DNA of 64,000 nt, taken from assembly GCF_016107285.1 (NCBI RefSeq), contig NZ_RCVQ01000007.1, positions 62,001 through 126,000 on the forward strand, given 5' to 3'. Within the stretch, counting starts at the first letter, position 1; each line of letters opens with the position of its first letter. The notes below the pieces were generated by a model, which saw only the letters and a list, made by a program, of their open reading frames with translations, searched no databases and was not told the DNA's origin. Shown piece after piece: positions 50,956 to 62,331 of this stretch. Position numbers and translations under genes: made by a program. The DNA comes from Roseomonas sp. KE0001 (GTDB lineage: Bacteria; Pseudomonadota; Alphaproteobacteria; Acetobacterales; Acetobacteraceae).

Positions 50956-53346
50956 TTGTACGACGCCTGGACATGCCTGCGCGAGCATGATGCCGGCACC
51001 CTGGGGGTCGCTGTCGCCATCTGCCTGCTGACCAGCCTCGCCGCCAGTTTGAAGGTCGGCGTCGTCGAGACGCCGCAGAGCCGGATCGAGCGCCTCCTCA
51101 TCACCCTGATCGCGCTTCCGCTGGGGTCGGGCGTCTGGGCGACCCATTTCGTCGCCATGCTCGCCTATGACACGCGGAACGTGTTCTCCTATGCACCGCT
51201 GGCCACCGCCGTCTCCGGCGCCATCATCATCCTCGGCACCGGGATCGCCCTGAACGCCCAGTTTCTGGCGCCGCGGCGGATCTGGCGACCGCTGTCGGGC
51301 GTGATCTTCGGCCTGTCCGTCGGCGTCATGCACTTCTACGGTATCCAGGCCGTGATCTTTCCCGGCGTGGTGGCCATCGACACCACCGGCGCGGCCGTGG
51401 CGGTCCTGGCCGGCGCGGGCTTCAGCGCGCTCGCCTTCACCCCGCCGGAAGGCCTCTGGCGCGGCCGGATCTGGACCGCCGGCTTTCTGGTCCTCGGCAT
51501 CATCAGCCTGCACATGGGCAGCATGACCGCCACCGAATTCGTGCCGCTCGGGATTCCCACCCCCGCGGACTGGGCCCTGCGGCAGGGCGAGATCCGCCTC
51601 GCCGCCGGCTTTATGGCGATGCTGCTGCTCTCGGTTCCCGGCATCATCTGGCTGCGCAGCCGGCTTGCCCTGCAACATGCCGCGCTGCGCCTGCACGGCC
51701 TCGCCGAGGCCGCCTTCGACGGGCTGGCGATCTGCAACGACAGGCTCGTCATCCGCCACGGCAACCACAACCTCGCCGCCCTGCTGGGCGCCGATCCCAC
51801 GGGAACGTCCCTGGCCGAGCTGCTGTCCCTGCCCCAGCCCCGCATGGAGGAGGTGCTGAAGGAAGGGCAGCGGAGCCCGGTGCTGGTCGGCCTGCGCGGC
51901 CCGGAGGGGCCGGTGCCGGTCGAGCTGCGCGCCCGCCGCATCGAACTGGCCCGGCAGCAGAGCGGCTTCGCCGTGGCGCTGCGGGACATGCGGGAGCGGA
52001 TCGCGGCCGAGGCCAGGATGTACAGCCTGGCCCACCAGGATTCCCTGACCGGTCTGCACAACCGGCACAGCCTGCAGACGCGCCTGGCCCGCGCCGTTCT
52101 CCGCGCCCGCTCGGGCCAGAGCGGCCTCGCCGTGTTCTGCATGGACCTGGACCATTTCAAGGACGTCAACGACGAGCATGGCCATACCGCGGGCGACCTC
52201 CTGCTCCGCGCCGTCGCCAAGCGCTGCCTGGACGAGATCCGCCAGGGTGATGTCCTGGCGCGGCCCGGGGGCGACGAGTTCGTGCTCGTGGTCGAGGGCG
52301 AGGTCTCGCCCGGCATGGTCGAGGAACTGGCGAACCGGCTGCTCCGGCGGATGGCCGAGCCCTTCCAGCTCCGGGAGGATCTTCGCCTCCGTATCGGCGC
52401 CTCGATCGGCGCCGTCCTTTTCCCCACGCCCGGCCTGAGCGGCCTCCATCTCCTGGCCAAGGCCGATGTGGCGCTCTACGAGGCCAAGCGCCTCGGCCGC
52501 AACCGCCACGCCATCTACACCACCGAGATGGACCGGGAGCGGCACGACCAGAAGGCCCTGCAGGCCGACCTGACGATGGCCCTGCAGCGCGGCGAGATCA
52601 GCCTCGCCTACCAGCCGCAGGTCGAGGCCGCGAGCGGCGCCGTGATCGGCTTCGAGGCGCTGGTGCGCTGGCGCCATCCCGTCCGCGGTCCGATCCCGCC
52701 CGATATCTTCATCCCCATGGCGGAGGCCAGCGGCTTCATCCGCAGCCTGGGCGCCTGGGTGCGCGAGACGGCCTGCCGCGAGGCGGCGGGCTGGGAGCGG
52801 CCGCTGCGGATCGCGGTCAACGTCTCCGTCGCCGAGCTGCGCAAGGCCGAATTCGCCCCCTCCGTCCTGCTGCTGCTGGAACAGACGGGCCTGGCGCCGT
52901 CGCGGCTGGAGATCGAGGTGACGGAGACGATGCTGATCTCCGGCGATACGCAGGTCCTGGCCAATCTGGAGCGGCTGCGCCGCTGCGGCGTGCATGTCGC
53001 CATGGACGATTTCGGCATCGGCTACTCCTCGCTGAGCGCCCTGCGCGCTTTTCCCTATTCCCGCATCAAGCTCGACCGGGGCTTCATCCAGGATCTGGAG
53101 AACCGGCAGAGCCTGGCGATCATCCGCGCCGTGATACGGCTCGGCCAGGAGCTTGGCATGCCGGTGATCGCCGAGGGCGTCGAGACGGAAGCCCAGCGCG
53201 CTCTGCTCGCCGCGGAGGGCGGCGACGAGTTCCAGGGCTACCTGTTCGGCCGACCGCTGCCGATCGAGGCCTATCGCGAGGCCACGCGGATGCCCACGGC
53301 GGGGCGGCAGGACATCCTGGCCCTCTCAGCCTCGGCGGGCGGCTGA
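50956..53346 (+). CDS. Diguanylate cyclase/phosphodiesterase with MHYT sensor
   Basis: This is an inner-membrane protein that makes or breaks cyclic di-GMP. Translation likely starts at TTG 50956, five bases after AAGGAGG; 796 residues follow. The N-terminal MHYT domain has TM helices and metal-binding repeats (WATHFVAMLAYDT, GVMHFYGIQAVIF, SLHMGSMTATEF), thought to sense O2, CO or NO. A PAS-like segment (about 240-340) precedes GGDEF (438-442, active-site motif intact as GGDEF). The EAL domain has EAL (567-569) and the DDFGIGYSSL loop, both complete. Both catalytic motifs are intact, so either activity is possible. Confidence 0.94.
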   Translation: MYDAWTCLREHDAGTLGVAVAICLLTSLAASLKVGVVETPQSRIERLLITLIALPLGSGVWATHFVAMLAYDTRNVFSYAPLATAVSGAIIILGTGIALNAQFLAPRRIWRPLSGVIFGLSVGVMHFYGIQAVIFPGVVAIDTTGAAVAVLAGAGFSALAFTPPEGLWRGRIWTAGFLVLGIISLHMGSMTATEFVPLGIPTPADWALRQGEIRLAAGFMAMLLLSVPGIIWLRSRLALQHAALRLHGLAEAAFDGLAICNDRLVIRHGNHNLAALLGADPTGTSLAELLSLPQPRMEEVLKEGQRSPVLVGLRGPEGPVPVELRARRIELARQQSGFAVALRDMRERIAAEARMYSLAHQDSLTGLHNRHSLQTRLARAVLRARSGQSGLAVFCMDLDHFKDVNDEHGHTAGDLLLRAVAKRCLDEIRQGDVLARPGGDEFVLVVEGEVSPGMVEELANRLLRRMAEPFQLREDLRLRIGASIGAVLFPTPGLSGLHLLAKADVALYEAKRLGRNRHAIYTTEMDRERHDQKALQADLTMALQRGEISLAYQPQVEAASGAVIGFEALVRWRHPVRGPIPPDIFIPMAEASGFIRSLGAWVRETACREAAGWERPLRIAVNVSVAELRKAEFAPSVLLLLEQTGLAPSRLEIEVTETMLISGDTQVLANLERLRRCGVHVAMDDFGIGYSSLSALRAFPYSRIKLDRGFIQDLENRQSLAIIRAVIRLGQELGMPVIAEGVETEAQRALLAAEGGDEFQGYLFGRPLPIEAYREATRMPTAGRQDILALSASAGG

Positions 53347-53377
53347 GCCAGCCCTCCAGGCCTCGGCGATGGCTGCC

Positions 53378-54571
53378 TCAGGCGCCGAACTGCGCCTCCA
53401 CCTCGGCCAGCGCCCAGTCGATCCAGGGGAACAGGGCGCGGAGATCCTCGGTCTCCACCGTCGCGCCACCCCAGAGCCGCAGACCGGGCGGCGCGTCGCG
53501 ATAGGGCGCGGCATCCAGCGCCACCCCTTCCCGCTCCAGCGTCGTGGCCAGAACCCGGCTGGCGGCGGCCTGGCCATCGGCGGTCAGGGCCGTGAACCAG
53601 GGCGCGACGATGCGCAGGCAGATCGAGGTGCAGGAGCGCGTCTCCGGCCGCTCGGCGAGGAAGGCCATGCGCCGCGAGCCCTCCGGCTGGCTCTCCACCC
53701 AGGCCGTCACCGCCGCCAGATTGGCCTCGGACCGGGCGATGAGGGCCGGCAGCCCGCCGATCGATTCCGCCCAGCGCAGCCCGTCCAGCGCATCCTCGAC
53801 GCAGAGCATGGAGGGCGTGTTGATGGTGTCGCCCTGGAAGATTCCCTCGATCAGCCTGCCCCCCCGCGTCAGGCGGAAGATCTTCGGCAGTGGCCAGGCG
53901 GGCGTGTGGCCTTCCAGCCGGGCCACGGCGTGCGGAGAGAGCGCCAGCATGCCATGCGCCGCCTCGCCGCCCAGCGCCTTCTGCCAGGACCAGGTGACGA
54001 CATCGAGCCGGTCCCAGGGCAGGTCCATGGCGAAGGCGGCCGAGGTGGCGTCGCAGATGGCGAGGCCCCGGCGGTCCGGCGCGATCCAGCCGGCATCCGG
54101 CAGCCGCACGCCGCTGGTGGTGCCGTTCCAGACGAAGACCAGGTCGCGCTCCGGCGAGACATCGGACAGGTCGGGCAGGCTTCCATAGGGCGCCTGCCGC
54201 AGCCGCACGTCCTCGAGGCGGAGCTGGCGGGTGATGTCGTTGGCCCATTCGCCGGAGAAGCTCTCCCAGGCCAGCACATCCACCCCGCGCGGGCCGAGCA
54301 TCGACCAGAGCGCCATCTCCACCGCACCGGTGTCGGAGGCCGGGACGATGCCGAGCCGCCAGTCCTCCGGCATGCCCAGCACCGCCCTGGAGCGGGCGAT
54401 CACCTCGGCCAGGCGCGCCCGGGGCTCCGTGGCGCGGTGGCTGCGGCCGAGCAGCGCGCCCTCGAGCGCGGCCAGCGACCAGCCGGGCCGCTTGGCGCAG
54501 GGGCCGGAGGAGAAGGCCGGGTTGGCCGGGCGCCGCGCGGGGCGCGGATTGGCCGGGTTGTCCTGTGCCAT
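53378..54571 (-). CDS. serC: Phosphoserine aminotransferase
   Basis: SerC transfers an amino group from glutamate to 3-phosphohydroxypyruvate in serine synthesis and also acts in B6 synthesis. The start at complement 54571 gives 397 residues beginning [10 protein letters not shown]. It has the N-terminal [42 protein letters not shown], and the PLP lysine Lys198 in [15 protein letters not shown]. The C-terminus ends [17 protein letters not shown]. It follows the longer alphaproteobacterial SerC form. serA is not visible in the window. A PhzF-like gene lies 59 bases upstream. Confidence 0.93.
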   Translation of the reverse strand: MAQDNPANPRPARRPANPAFSSGPCAKRPGWSLAALEGALLGRSHRATEPRARLAEVIARSRAVLGMPEDWRLGIVPASDTGAVEMALWSMLGPRGVDVLAWESFSGEWANDITRQLRLEDVRLRQAPYGSLPDLSDVSPERDLVFVWNGTTSGVRLPDAGWIAPDRRGLAICDATSAAFAMDLPWDRLDVVTWSWQKALGGEAAHGMLALSPHAVARLEGHTPAWPLPKIFRLTRGGRLIEGIFQGDTINTPSMLCVEDALDGLRWAESIGGLPALIARSEANLAAVTAWVESQPEGSRRMAFLAERPETRSCTSICLRIVAPWFTALTADGQAAASRVLATTLEREGVALDAAPYRDAPPGLRLWGGATVETEDLRALFPWIDWALAEVEAQFGA

Positions 54572-54630
54572 GGCGGTGGGGTCCTCGGATCGCGGATGGG
54601 GGGGCGGTTTGCGCCGCCTGTGGCCCGGGA

Positions 54631-55479
54631 TCAAGCGGCGGGCAGCAGCACCTCGCCGCGGGCATAGAGCACGGCGTCGCCGCCCATCCGCACGCGGTCG
54701 CCGCGCCGCTCGCACCAGAGCGTGCCGCCGCGCGCGCTGGCCTGATGGCAGACCATGCTCTCGCGCCCCAGGCGGTCCGCCCAGTAGGGCACGAGCTGGA
54801 CATGCGCGGCGCCGGTCACCGGGTCCTCGTCGATGCCCACGCGGGCGGCGAAGTAGCGGGAGACCACGTCGTGCCGGCCGTCATCTCCCGGCGCGGTGAC
54901 GACGACGCGCGCTGCCTGGCCGCCCGCCGCGCTGTCGGGCAGGCTGGCGATGCGCCGGTGGTCGGGCTGCAGCGCGCGCACCGTCTCGGCGCTGTCGAAG
55001 ACGCAGATCCAGTCCCGCGCCTTCCAGACCTCGCGCGGCACGGCGCCCAGCGCGGCGGCGAGGCCGGGCGGACCGCCATGGGCGCGGCGCGGCGGATTGG
55101 CCGGGAAGTCGAGGATGAAGCGTTCCTCCGCCTGGTCCACGCGCAGCTCGCCCGAGGCGGTGCGGAACCGGAGCGTGCCGGCCTCGCCGAACTCCCGCGC
55201 CAGCACGCAGGCGGTCGCCAGGGTGGCATGGCCGCAGAGCGGCACCTCCATGCGCGGCGTGAACCAGCGCAGGTGCCACCGGCCGGGGCCGTCGGGCACC
55301 AGGAAGGCGGTCTCGCTGAGGTTGTGCTCGGCCGCCATGGATTGCATCAGCGCCTCCGGCAGCCAGGCTCGCAGCGGGATCACGGCCGCCGGATTGCCCC
55401 GGAAGGCATGACTGGTGAAGGCATCGACCTGGAAGAAGGGAACCCGGCTGGGCAGGGCGTCGGTCGGCGGCGGGGTCAT
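54631..55479 (-). CDS. PhzF-family isomerase-like protein
   Basis: This is a 282-residue protein of the PhzF/DapF-like fold. The start at complement 55479 gives [21 protein letters not shown]. Family marks are [18 protein letters not shown] with Glu56 as the general acid/base, [21 protein letters not shown] and [20 protein letters not shown], which binds the substrate phosphate or carboxylate. Most members are isomerases or epimerases of unknown substrate, and no phenazine cluster is near. It lies upstream of serC, probably in the same transcript. Confidence 0.9.
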   Translation of the reverse strand: MTPPPTDALPSRVPFFQVDAFTSHAFRGNPAAVIPLRAWLPEALMQSMAAEHNLSETAFLVPDGPGRWHLRWFTPRMEVPLCGHATLATACVLAREFGEAGTLRFRTASGELRVDQAEERFILDFPANPPRRAHGGPPGLAAALGAVPREVWKARDWICVFDSAETVRALQPDHRRIASLPDSAAGGQAARVVVTAPGDDGRHDVVSRYFAARVGIDEDPVTGAAHVQLVPYWADRLGRESMVCHQASARGGTLWCERRGDRVRMGGDAVLYARGEVLLPAA

Positions 55480-55551
55480 GGCGGCTCTCTGCACGGCTGC
55501 GTCACGCCCGAGCTTGCCCGGGAAGGCGGGGGCCACGGCACCCCCGCCCGC

Positions 55552-56367
55552 TCATGCCAGGGTTGCGAGCCGCGCCGGATCGAGCGTCACGGCGTGATCG
55601 AGCGGCCCATGCCCGCGGCCGAAGCCCGGAGCGGCCAGCAGCGCGGCGCGGACATAGGCGCGGGCGCGGACCACCGCGTCACGCAGGGAGAGGCCCTGGG
55701 CGAGGCCGGCGGCCAGGGCCGAGGCCAGGGTGCAGCCGGTGCCGTGGGTGTTGCGGCTGTCGATGCGCGCGCTCTCGAAGCGCTCGATGCCCTCGGATGT
55801 GGCCAGGATATCGACCAGCCGCTCGCCTGGCAGGTGGCCACCCTTCAGCAGCACGGCCGGCACGCCAAGCTCCAGGATGCGCCGCGCCGCCGCCGGCATG
55901 TCCTCGATGCCGGCGATGGGCCGCCCGCCCATGATCTCCGCCTCGGGCAGGTTCGGCGTGACGACGCTGGCGAGGGGCAGCAGGCGCCGCTTCAGCGTCG
56001 CCACCGCCTCCGGCGCCAGCAGGGCGTGGCCCCCCTTGGCCACCATCACCGGATCGGCCACCAGCGGAATGCGGGCGGGATGCGCCGCCAGCGCGTCGCA
56101 GGCGGCCTCGATGGTCGGGCTGTCGGCCAGCATCCCGGTCTTGAGGGCGTCGGCGCCGATGTCCTCCAGCGTCAGGCGGATCTGCTGGCGGATGAAGTCC
56201 GGCGGGACCGGATGCACGCCATGCACGCCCAGCGTGTCCTGCGCCGTCAGCGCCGTGATCGCCGTGGCGGCATAGGCGCCGAGCGCGGTGCAGGCCTTGA
56301 TATCGGCCTGGATGCCGGCACCACCACCGGAATCGGAGCCGGCGATGATCAGGACGCGGCCGCGCAT
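55552..56367 (-). CDS. thiD: Hydroxymethylpyrimidine (phosphomethylpyrimidine) kinase
   Basis: ThiD phosphorylates HMP and HMP-P in thiamine synthesis. The 271 residues start [25 protein letters not shown]. The binding sites GYNLTVTAL-like region (YAATAITALTAQD) and VTPNLPEAEIMGG are present, with the catalytic loop NTHGTGCTLASALAAGLA. It overlaps the stop of glmM by one base and is probably translated with it. Length and motifs fit the bacterial ThiD family. Confidence 0.95.
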   Translation of the reverse strand: MRGRVLIIAGSDSGGGAGIQADIKACTALGAYAATAITALTAQDTLGVHGVHPVPPDFIRQQIRLTLEDIGADALKTGMLADSPTIEAACDALAAHPARIPLVADPVMVAKGGHALLAPEAVATLKRRLLPLASVVTPNLPEAEIMGGRPIAGIEDMPAAARRILELGVPAVLLKGGHLPGERLVDILATSEGIERFESARIDSRNTHGTGCTLASALAAGLAQGLSLRDAVVRARAYVRAALLAAPGFGRGHGPLDHAVTLDPARLATLA

Positions 56368-57770
56368 CAGGCCCCCCCCGCCACGGCTTCCGCGCGCGCG
56401 GACTTGCGCGGGCCGGCGGCGGCCCGGGCGCGAATCAGCGCCGCCAGCCCCTCCACCGTCTCCTCGACCAGCGCCTCCTCCTCCGCCTCGGCCATGACGC
56501 GGATCATCGGCTCCGTGCCGCTGGCGCGGATCAGCACCCGGCCCCGTGCGCCGAGGCGGGCCTCGGCCGCCGCGATGGCCTCGGCCACGGCGGGATCGGC
56601 GAGCGGGGTCGGCCCGGCGAAGCGGACGTTCACCAGGCGCTGCGGCAGGGGCGTGAAGCGGCGGCAGACCTCGCTCGCCGGCCGCTTCTCCTCCGCCAGC
56701 ACGGCCAGCACCTGCAGCGCCGCCACCAGCCCGTCCCCGGTGGTGCCGAAATCCGACATGATCATGTGGCCGGACTGCTCGCCGCCCAGGTTGCAGCCGG
56801 TCTCGCGCATCCGCTCCGAGACATAGCGATCCCCCACGCGGGTGCGGTCGAGCCGCAGGCCGAGGCCGGCCAGGTAACGCTCCAGCCCCAGGTTCGACAT
56901 GACCGTGGCCACCACCGCGTCGCCGCGCAGCCGGCCCTGCGCCGTCCAGGAGCGCGCGATCACCGCCAGGATCTGGTCGCCGTCGATCACCTGCCCCTGC
57001 TCATCGGCCAGCACCAGCCGGTCGGCATCGCCATCCAGGGCGATGCCGAGATCCGCGCGGCGCTCACGCACCAGCTCGGCCATGCGGCCCGGCGCCGTCG
57101 AGCCGCAGTCGCGGTTGATGTTGAAGCCATCCGGCGCCACGCCGAGCGGCACCACCTCGGCGCCGAGCTCCCACAGCACGGTCGGCGCGACCTTGTAGGC
57201 CGCGCCATGCGCGCAATCGACGACGATGCGCATCCCGGCCAGGCTGTGGCCCTTCGGGAAGCTGGCCTTCACGGCCTCGATATAGCGGCCGGGCGCGTCC
57301 TCCAGGCGGCTGGCGCGGCCGAGACGCGACGGGGAGACCAGCTGGGCGCTGAGATCGCCGGCCATCAGCGCCTCGATCTCGGCCTCCTCGCGGTCCGACA
57401 GCTTCAGCCCGTCCGGCCCGAAGAGCTTGATGCCATTGTCCTCGAAGGGGTTGTGGCTGGCCGAGATCATGACGCCGAGATCGGCGCGCAGGCTGCGGGC
57501 AAGCATGGCGATGGCCGGCGTCGGCAGCGGCCCGACCAGCACCACATCCATGCCGGCGCCCACGAAGCCGGCGGTGAGCGCCGGCTCCAGCATATAGCCG
57601 GAGAGCCGGGTGTCCTTGCCGACGACCACCCGGTGCCGGTGCGCCCCGCGATTGAAGAAGCGGCCGGCCGCCTGACCCAGGCGCAGCGCCGTCCCCGCAT
57701 CCATCGGCGCGCGATTGGCCACGCCGCGAATGCCGTCCGTGCCGAAAAGGCGGCGCTGGGTCTCCGTCAT
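56367..57770 (-). CDS. glmM: Phosphoglucosamine mutase
   Basis: GlmM converts glucosamine-6-phosphate to glucosamine-1-phosphate for peptidoglycan and LPS precursors. The 467 residues start [20 protein letters not shown]. The phosphoserine loop is [12 protein letters not shown] with Ser105 activated, followed by metal-binding DGDADR in [16 protein letters not shown] and the late GGEQSGHMI and [15 protein letters not shown]. All active-site motifs are intact. It is upstream of thiD and downstream of folP, as in many alphaproteobacteria. Confidence 0.97.
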   Translation of the reverse strand: MTETQRRLFGTDGIRGVANRAPMDAGTALRLGQAAGRFFNRGAHRHRVVVGKDTRLSGYMLEPALTAGFVGAGMDVVLVGPLPTPAIAMLARSLRADLGVMISASHNPFEDNGIKLFGPDGLKLSDREEAEIEALMAGDLSAQLVSPSRLGRASRLEDAPGRYIEAVKASFPKGHSLAGMRIVVDCAHGAAYKVAPTVLWELGAEVVPLGVAPDGFNINRDCGSTAPGRMAELVRERRADLGIALDGDADRLVLADEQGQVIDGDQILAVIARSWTAQGRLRGDAVVATVMSNLGLERYLAGLGLRLDRTRVGDRYVSERMRETGCNLGGEQSGHMIMSDFGTTGDGLVAALQVLAVLAEEKRPASEVCRRFTPLPQRLVNVRFAGPTPLADPAVAEAIAAAEARLGARGRVLIRASGTEPMIRVMAEAEEEALVEETVEGLAALIRARAAAGPRKSARAEAVAGGA

Positions 57771-57904
57771 GCCTGGGCTCCCTCCCCGTCCGCGGGCGCC
57801 CTGTCGCCGCTCGCTCCCGGCCTGTCATACAGGCAGGCCGGCGGGCGACCAAGCGGCGCGATGCGCCGCCGCCAGCCCTTCAGGCACCCCCCCAGGCAGC
57901 CCTC

Positions 57905-58963
57905 TCAGTCCAGCGCGGCCGAGCGTCCCTCGGCGCAGGCCCGCCACATGCGCAAGGCCTGCGCCGTCTCCGCCACATCGTGCACGCGCAGGATCGTGGC
58001 CCCGGCCGCGGCGGCGGCCAGCGCGACCGCCAGGCTCCCCGCCTGCCGGCCGGCCGGCGTGGCGACGCCGGTCACGCTGCCGACGAAGCGCTTGCGCGAC
58101 GCGCCGACGAGGATCCGGCAGCCGATGCCGGCGAGCAGCGGCAGGCGCTCCATCAGGGCCAGGTTCTGCGCCGCCGTCTTGCCGAAGCCCAGCCCCGGAT
58201 CGATGGCGATGCGCCCGCGCGGAATGCCCAGCGCCTCGGCCGTCTCGACACGCTGGCGCAGGAAGCGCGCCACCTCCAGCACCACATCGGCATAGCCGGT
58301 GGCCTCCTGCATGCGGCGGGGGTCGAGCACGGGCATGTGCATCAGCACCACCGGCGCCCGCGCCTCCTGCACCAGCCGCACCGAGGCCGCGTCCTGCCGC
58401 AGGGCGGTGATGTCGTTGACGATCTCGGCCCCCTCCTCCAGCGCCATGCGCATGGTGGCGGCGTGGCGGGTGTCGACGCTGACCACCGCCGCCTTGGCCA
58501 GCTCGCGCAGGATCGGGCGGATGCGGGCGATCTCCTCCTCCGGCGTCACCGGCGGCGCGCCGGGGCGGGTGCTCTCGCCGCCGATGTCGAGGATATCGGC
58601 CCCGGCCTCCAGCATGGCATGGCCGGCGGCGATGGCGGCGGCGGGGTCCAGGTGCTGGCCGCCATTGGAGAAGCTGTCCGGCGTGGCGTTCAGGATGCCC
58701 ATGACGAGGGGTCGGTCGTCCGGAAGGCCGGCGAAGGCCTGGGGGCGGCGAATCAGGGGCGGCAGCAGCGCCTCCCAGCCCGGCGGCAGGCCGCGGGCGG
58801 AATGGATGCCGAGGTCCCGCCGGTCCTCGATCAGGCGGACAAGGGCGAAGGCCGCCGGGCCGCCCGCCAGCGGCAGGGCATGACCATCCCGCACCGCCTG
58901 GAGCGCGGCGGCGCCCTGCAACAGGCCCAGCGGCTCGATCCAGCGCTCGGCCATCCCGGCCAT
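57905..58963 (-). CDS. folP: Dihydropteroate synthase with N-terminal extension
   Basis: FolP condenses p-aminobenzoate with the pterin pyrophosphate in folate synthesis. The 352 residues are about 80 longer than usual. The first 84 residues are an extra segment (RWIEPLGLLQG, HSARGLPPGWEALL) also seen in some Acetobacteraceae. The catalytic core starts at about 88 with GILNATPDSFSNGG, then DIGGESTRPGA, VSVDTRHAATM, DPGLGFGKT and GASRKRFVG, ending in LRVHDVAETAQALRM. Sulfonamide-site residues are present. It lies between the ftsH terminator and glmM. Confidence 0.96.
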   Translation of the reverse strand: MAGMAERWIEPLGLLQGAAALQAVRDGHALPLAGGPAAFALVRLIEDRRDLGIHSARGLPPGWEALLPPLIRRPQAFAGLPDDRPLVMGILNATPDSFSNGGQHLDPAAAIAAGHAMLEAGADILDIGGESTRPGAPPVTPEEEIARIRPILRELAKAAVVSVDTRHAATMRMALEEGAEIVNDITALRQDAASVRLVQEARAPVVLMHMPVLDPRRMQEATGYADVVLEVARFLRQRVETAEALGIPRGRIAIDPGLGFGKTAAQNLALMERLPLLAGIGCRILVGASRKRFVGSVTGVATPAGRQAGSLAVALAAAAAGATILRVHDVAETAQALRMWRACAEGRSAALD

Positions 58964-58974
58964 CTCCCCGAATG

Positions 58975-58998
58975 AAAAAAGGACCCCAGAGGGGGTCC
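58975..58998 (-). terminator. Rho-independent terminator of ftsH
   Basis: A perfect 7-bp stem (GGACCCC, 58981-58987, with 58992-58998) with loop AGAG is followed on the minus strand by six T residues (complement 58975-58980). It lies between the ftsH stop and the folP start. Confidence 0.85.
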
Positions 58999-59035
58999 TT
59001 CTTAACGCAGGCCGGCCGTGGAGGCGACGGGCGGC

Positions 59036-60961
<1,926 letters not shown>

Positions 60962-61016
60962 CGTGCGGTTCCCATCCGTGTGCCGGCCAGCCTGCACATG
61001 CCGGCCCAGCGCCTGC

Positions 61017-61070
61017 GTAAGATAGGGCGCCCGACGCAATTCCGAAACCACGCCGTGCGCCTGATCTTAC
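61017..61070. promoter_or_regulatory. Long inverted repeat in the ftsH leader
   Basis: GTAAGATAGGGCGC (61017-61030) and GCGCCTGATCTTAC (61057-61070) match inversely at 12 of 14 positions across 26 bp. On the minus strand the region precedes the ftsH GTG by 55 bases and includes TATCTT, a possible -10. It could be an operator or a leader stem. Confidence 0.4.
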
Positions 61071-61089
61071 ACGGACGACATTTATAGCC

Positions 61090-62307
61090 TCAGATCGGCC
61101 CTCCGGCGGGAGAGAATTCCGCCTTCGCCGCGACGCCGAGGCCCAGCGCCGGCACGCCCACCAGGGCGCCGCCCCGCCACAGCGCCGGAAGGCCCGCCGC
61201 CACGGGCGCCGGCAGGCCCCGCCGTTCCGCCCGCCGCAATCGCCCCGGACCCAGCGCGCCCAGCACCAGCCCCTCCAGGGCCAGCCCCCCCTCCCGCACC
61301 GTCGCGAGGCGCCAGCGACCGTCCCACACCGCCCCGGGGCGCGCCGGAACCGGCGCGGCGCAGGCGGCCGGCTCGCGGCTGAGCGTGTCGCCCGACCAGA
61401 GAACCCCGCCCAGCGTGCCGCCGCCGCGCTCCAGCAGGGCCGCCACGGCGGCCGTGGCCGGCGCGTGGCCGCCGCCGCCGATCATCCGCAGAAGCGCCGC
61501 GAGGGCATCCCGCGCCACGGCGTCGCGGCCCAGCGCGGCCCGGTCGAGGCTCGCCCAGCCTTCCGGATGCAGCACGGCCGCCGCGGCCAGCCGCGCGCGC
61601 AGCGCGGCCTCGCTGCCTCGCCGGCGGCCGGCGAAGGCGGCGGCGGCGGCGACCAGGGCTGCCGTGCCGGACCCGGTGCCGCCGGGATCGCGCATCGCCT
61701 GCCGCAGCGCCACGCGGGCGAAGCGGGGATCGTCATTGGAGGGATCGCGCAGCGGCCGCAGGCCCTGGGCGGCGAGCAGCGTCTCCAGCCGGGCCGGCGG
61801 CAGCCCGAGCAGCGGGCGCAGGATCAGCGCCTCGGCCGTGGCGCGCAGCGGCGCCATGCCGGCCAGCCCGGCCGCGCCGCTGCCCCGCAGGGCCCGGAAC
61901 AGCACCGTCTCCGCCTGGTCCAGGGCATGCTGTCCGAGCAGCAGCCAGGGCCGCCCGTGGCGGGTGCAGGCCGCCAGCAGCGCCGCCAGGCGGGCCTGCC
62001 GCGCCCGTTCCTGCAGGGCGGCGCCGGGGGGCATGGCCAGGGCAAGGACCTCGGCCTCCAGGCCGAGCCGGCGCAGCAGGCGGACAGTCCAGTCGGCCTC
62101 GACCGCGCTGCCGGGCCTCAGGCCATGATCGACGACGAGGCCCAGCACGCTGCCGCCCCGCGCCGCGGCGAAATCCCGCGCCAGCAGGGCGAGCGCCAGG
62201 GAATGCGGGCCACCCGAGACGCCGGCGGCGAAGCGGGGCGCCGCGCCGAAGGGGCCCAGCGGTTCCATCAGGGCGGCGAACTCCGCCGCGTCCGGGGGCG
62301 CGCGCAT
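61090..62307 (-). CDS. tilS: tRNA(Ile)-lysidine synthase with altered PP-loop
   Basis: TilS modifies the C34 wobble base of tRNA(Ile) to lysidine, making it read AUA. The 405 residues start MRAPPDAAEF and have the N-terminal PP-loop ATPase and the middle helical domain (ILRPLLGLPPARLETLLAAQGL, PSNDDPRFARVALRQAM). The P-loop reads SGGPHS (31-36) where the family has SGGxDS. The C-terminal domain is short. DPSNDDPRFARVALR is the conserved tRNA-site motif. The Asp-to-His change needs checking. Confidence 0.93.
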   Translation of the reverse strand: MRAPPDAAEFAALMEPLGPFGAAPRFAAGVSGGPHSLALALLARDFAAARGGSVLGLVVDHGLRPGSAVEADWTVRLLRRLGLEAEVLALAMPPGAALQERARQARLAALLAACTRHGRPWLLLGQHALDQAETVLFRALRGSGAAGLAGMAPLRATAEALILRPLLGLPPARLETLLAAQGLRPLRDPSNDDPRFARVALRQAMRDPGGTGSGTAALVAAAAAFAGRRRGSEAALRARLAAAAVLHPEGWASLDRAALGRDAVARDALAALLRMIGGGGHAPATAAVAALLERGGGTLGGVLWSGDTLSREPAACAAPVPARPGAVWDGRWRLATVREGGLALEGLVLGALGPGRLRRAERRGLPAPVAAGLPALWRGGALVGVPALGLGVAAKAEFSPAGGPI

Positions 62308-62331
62308 GGCGGGGGCCGCCGCCCCCGGGCC

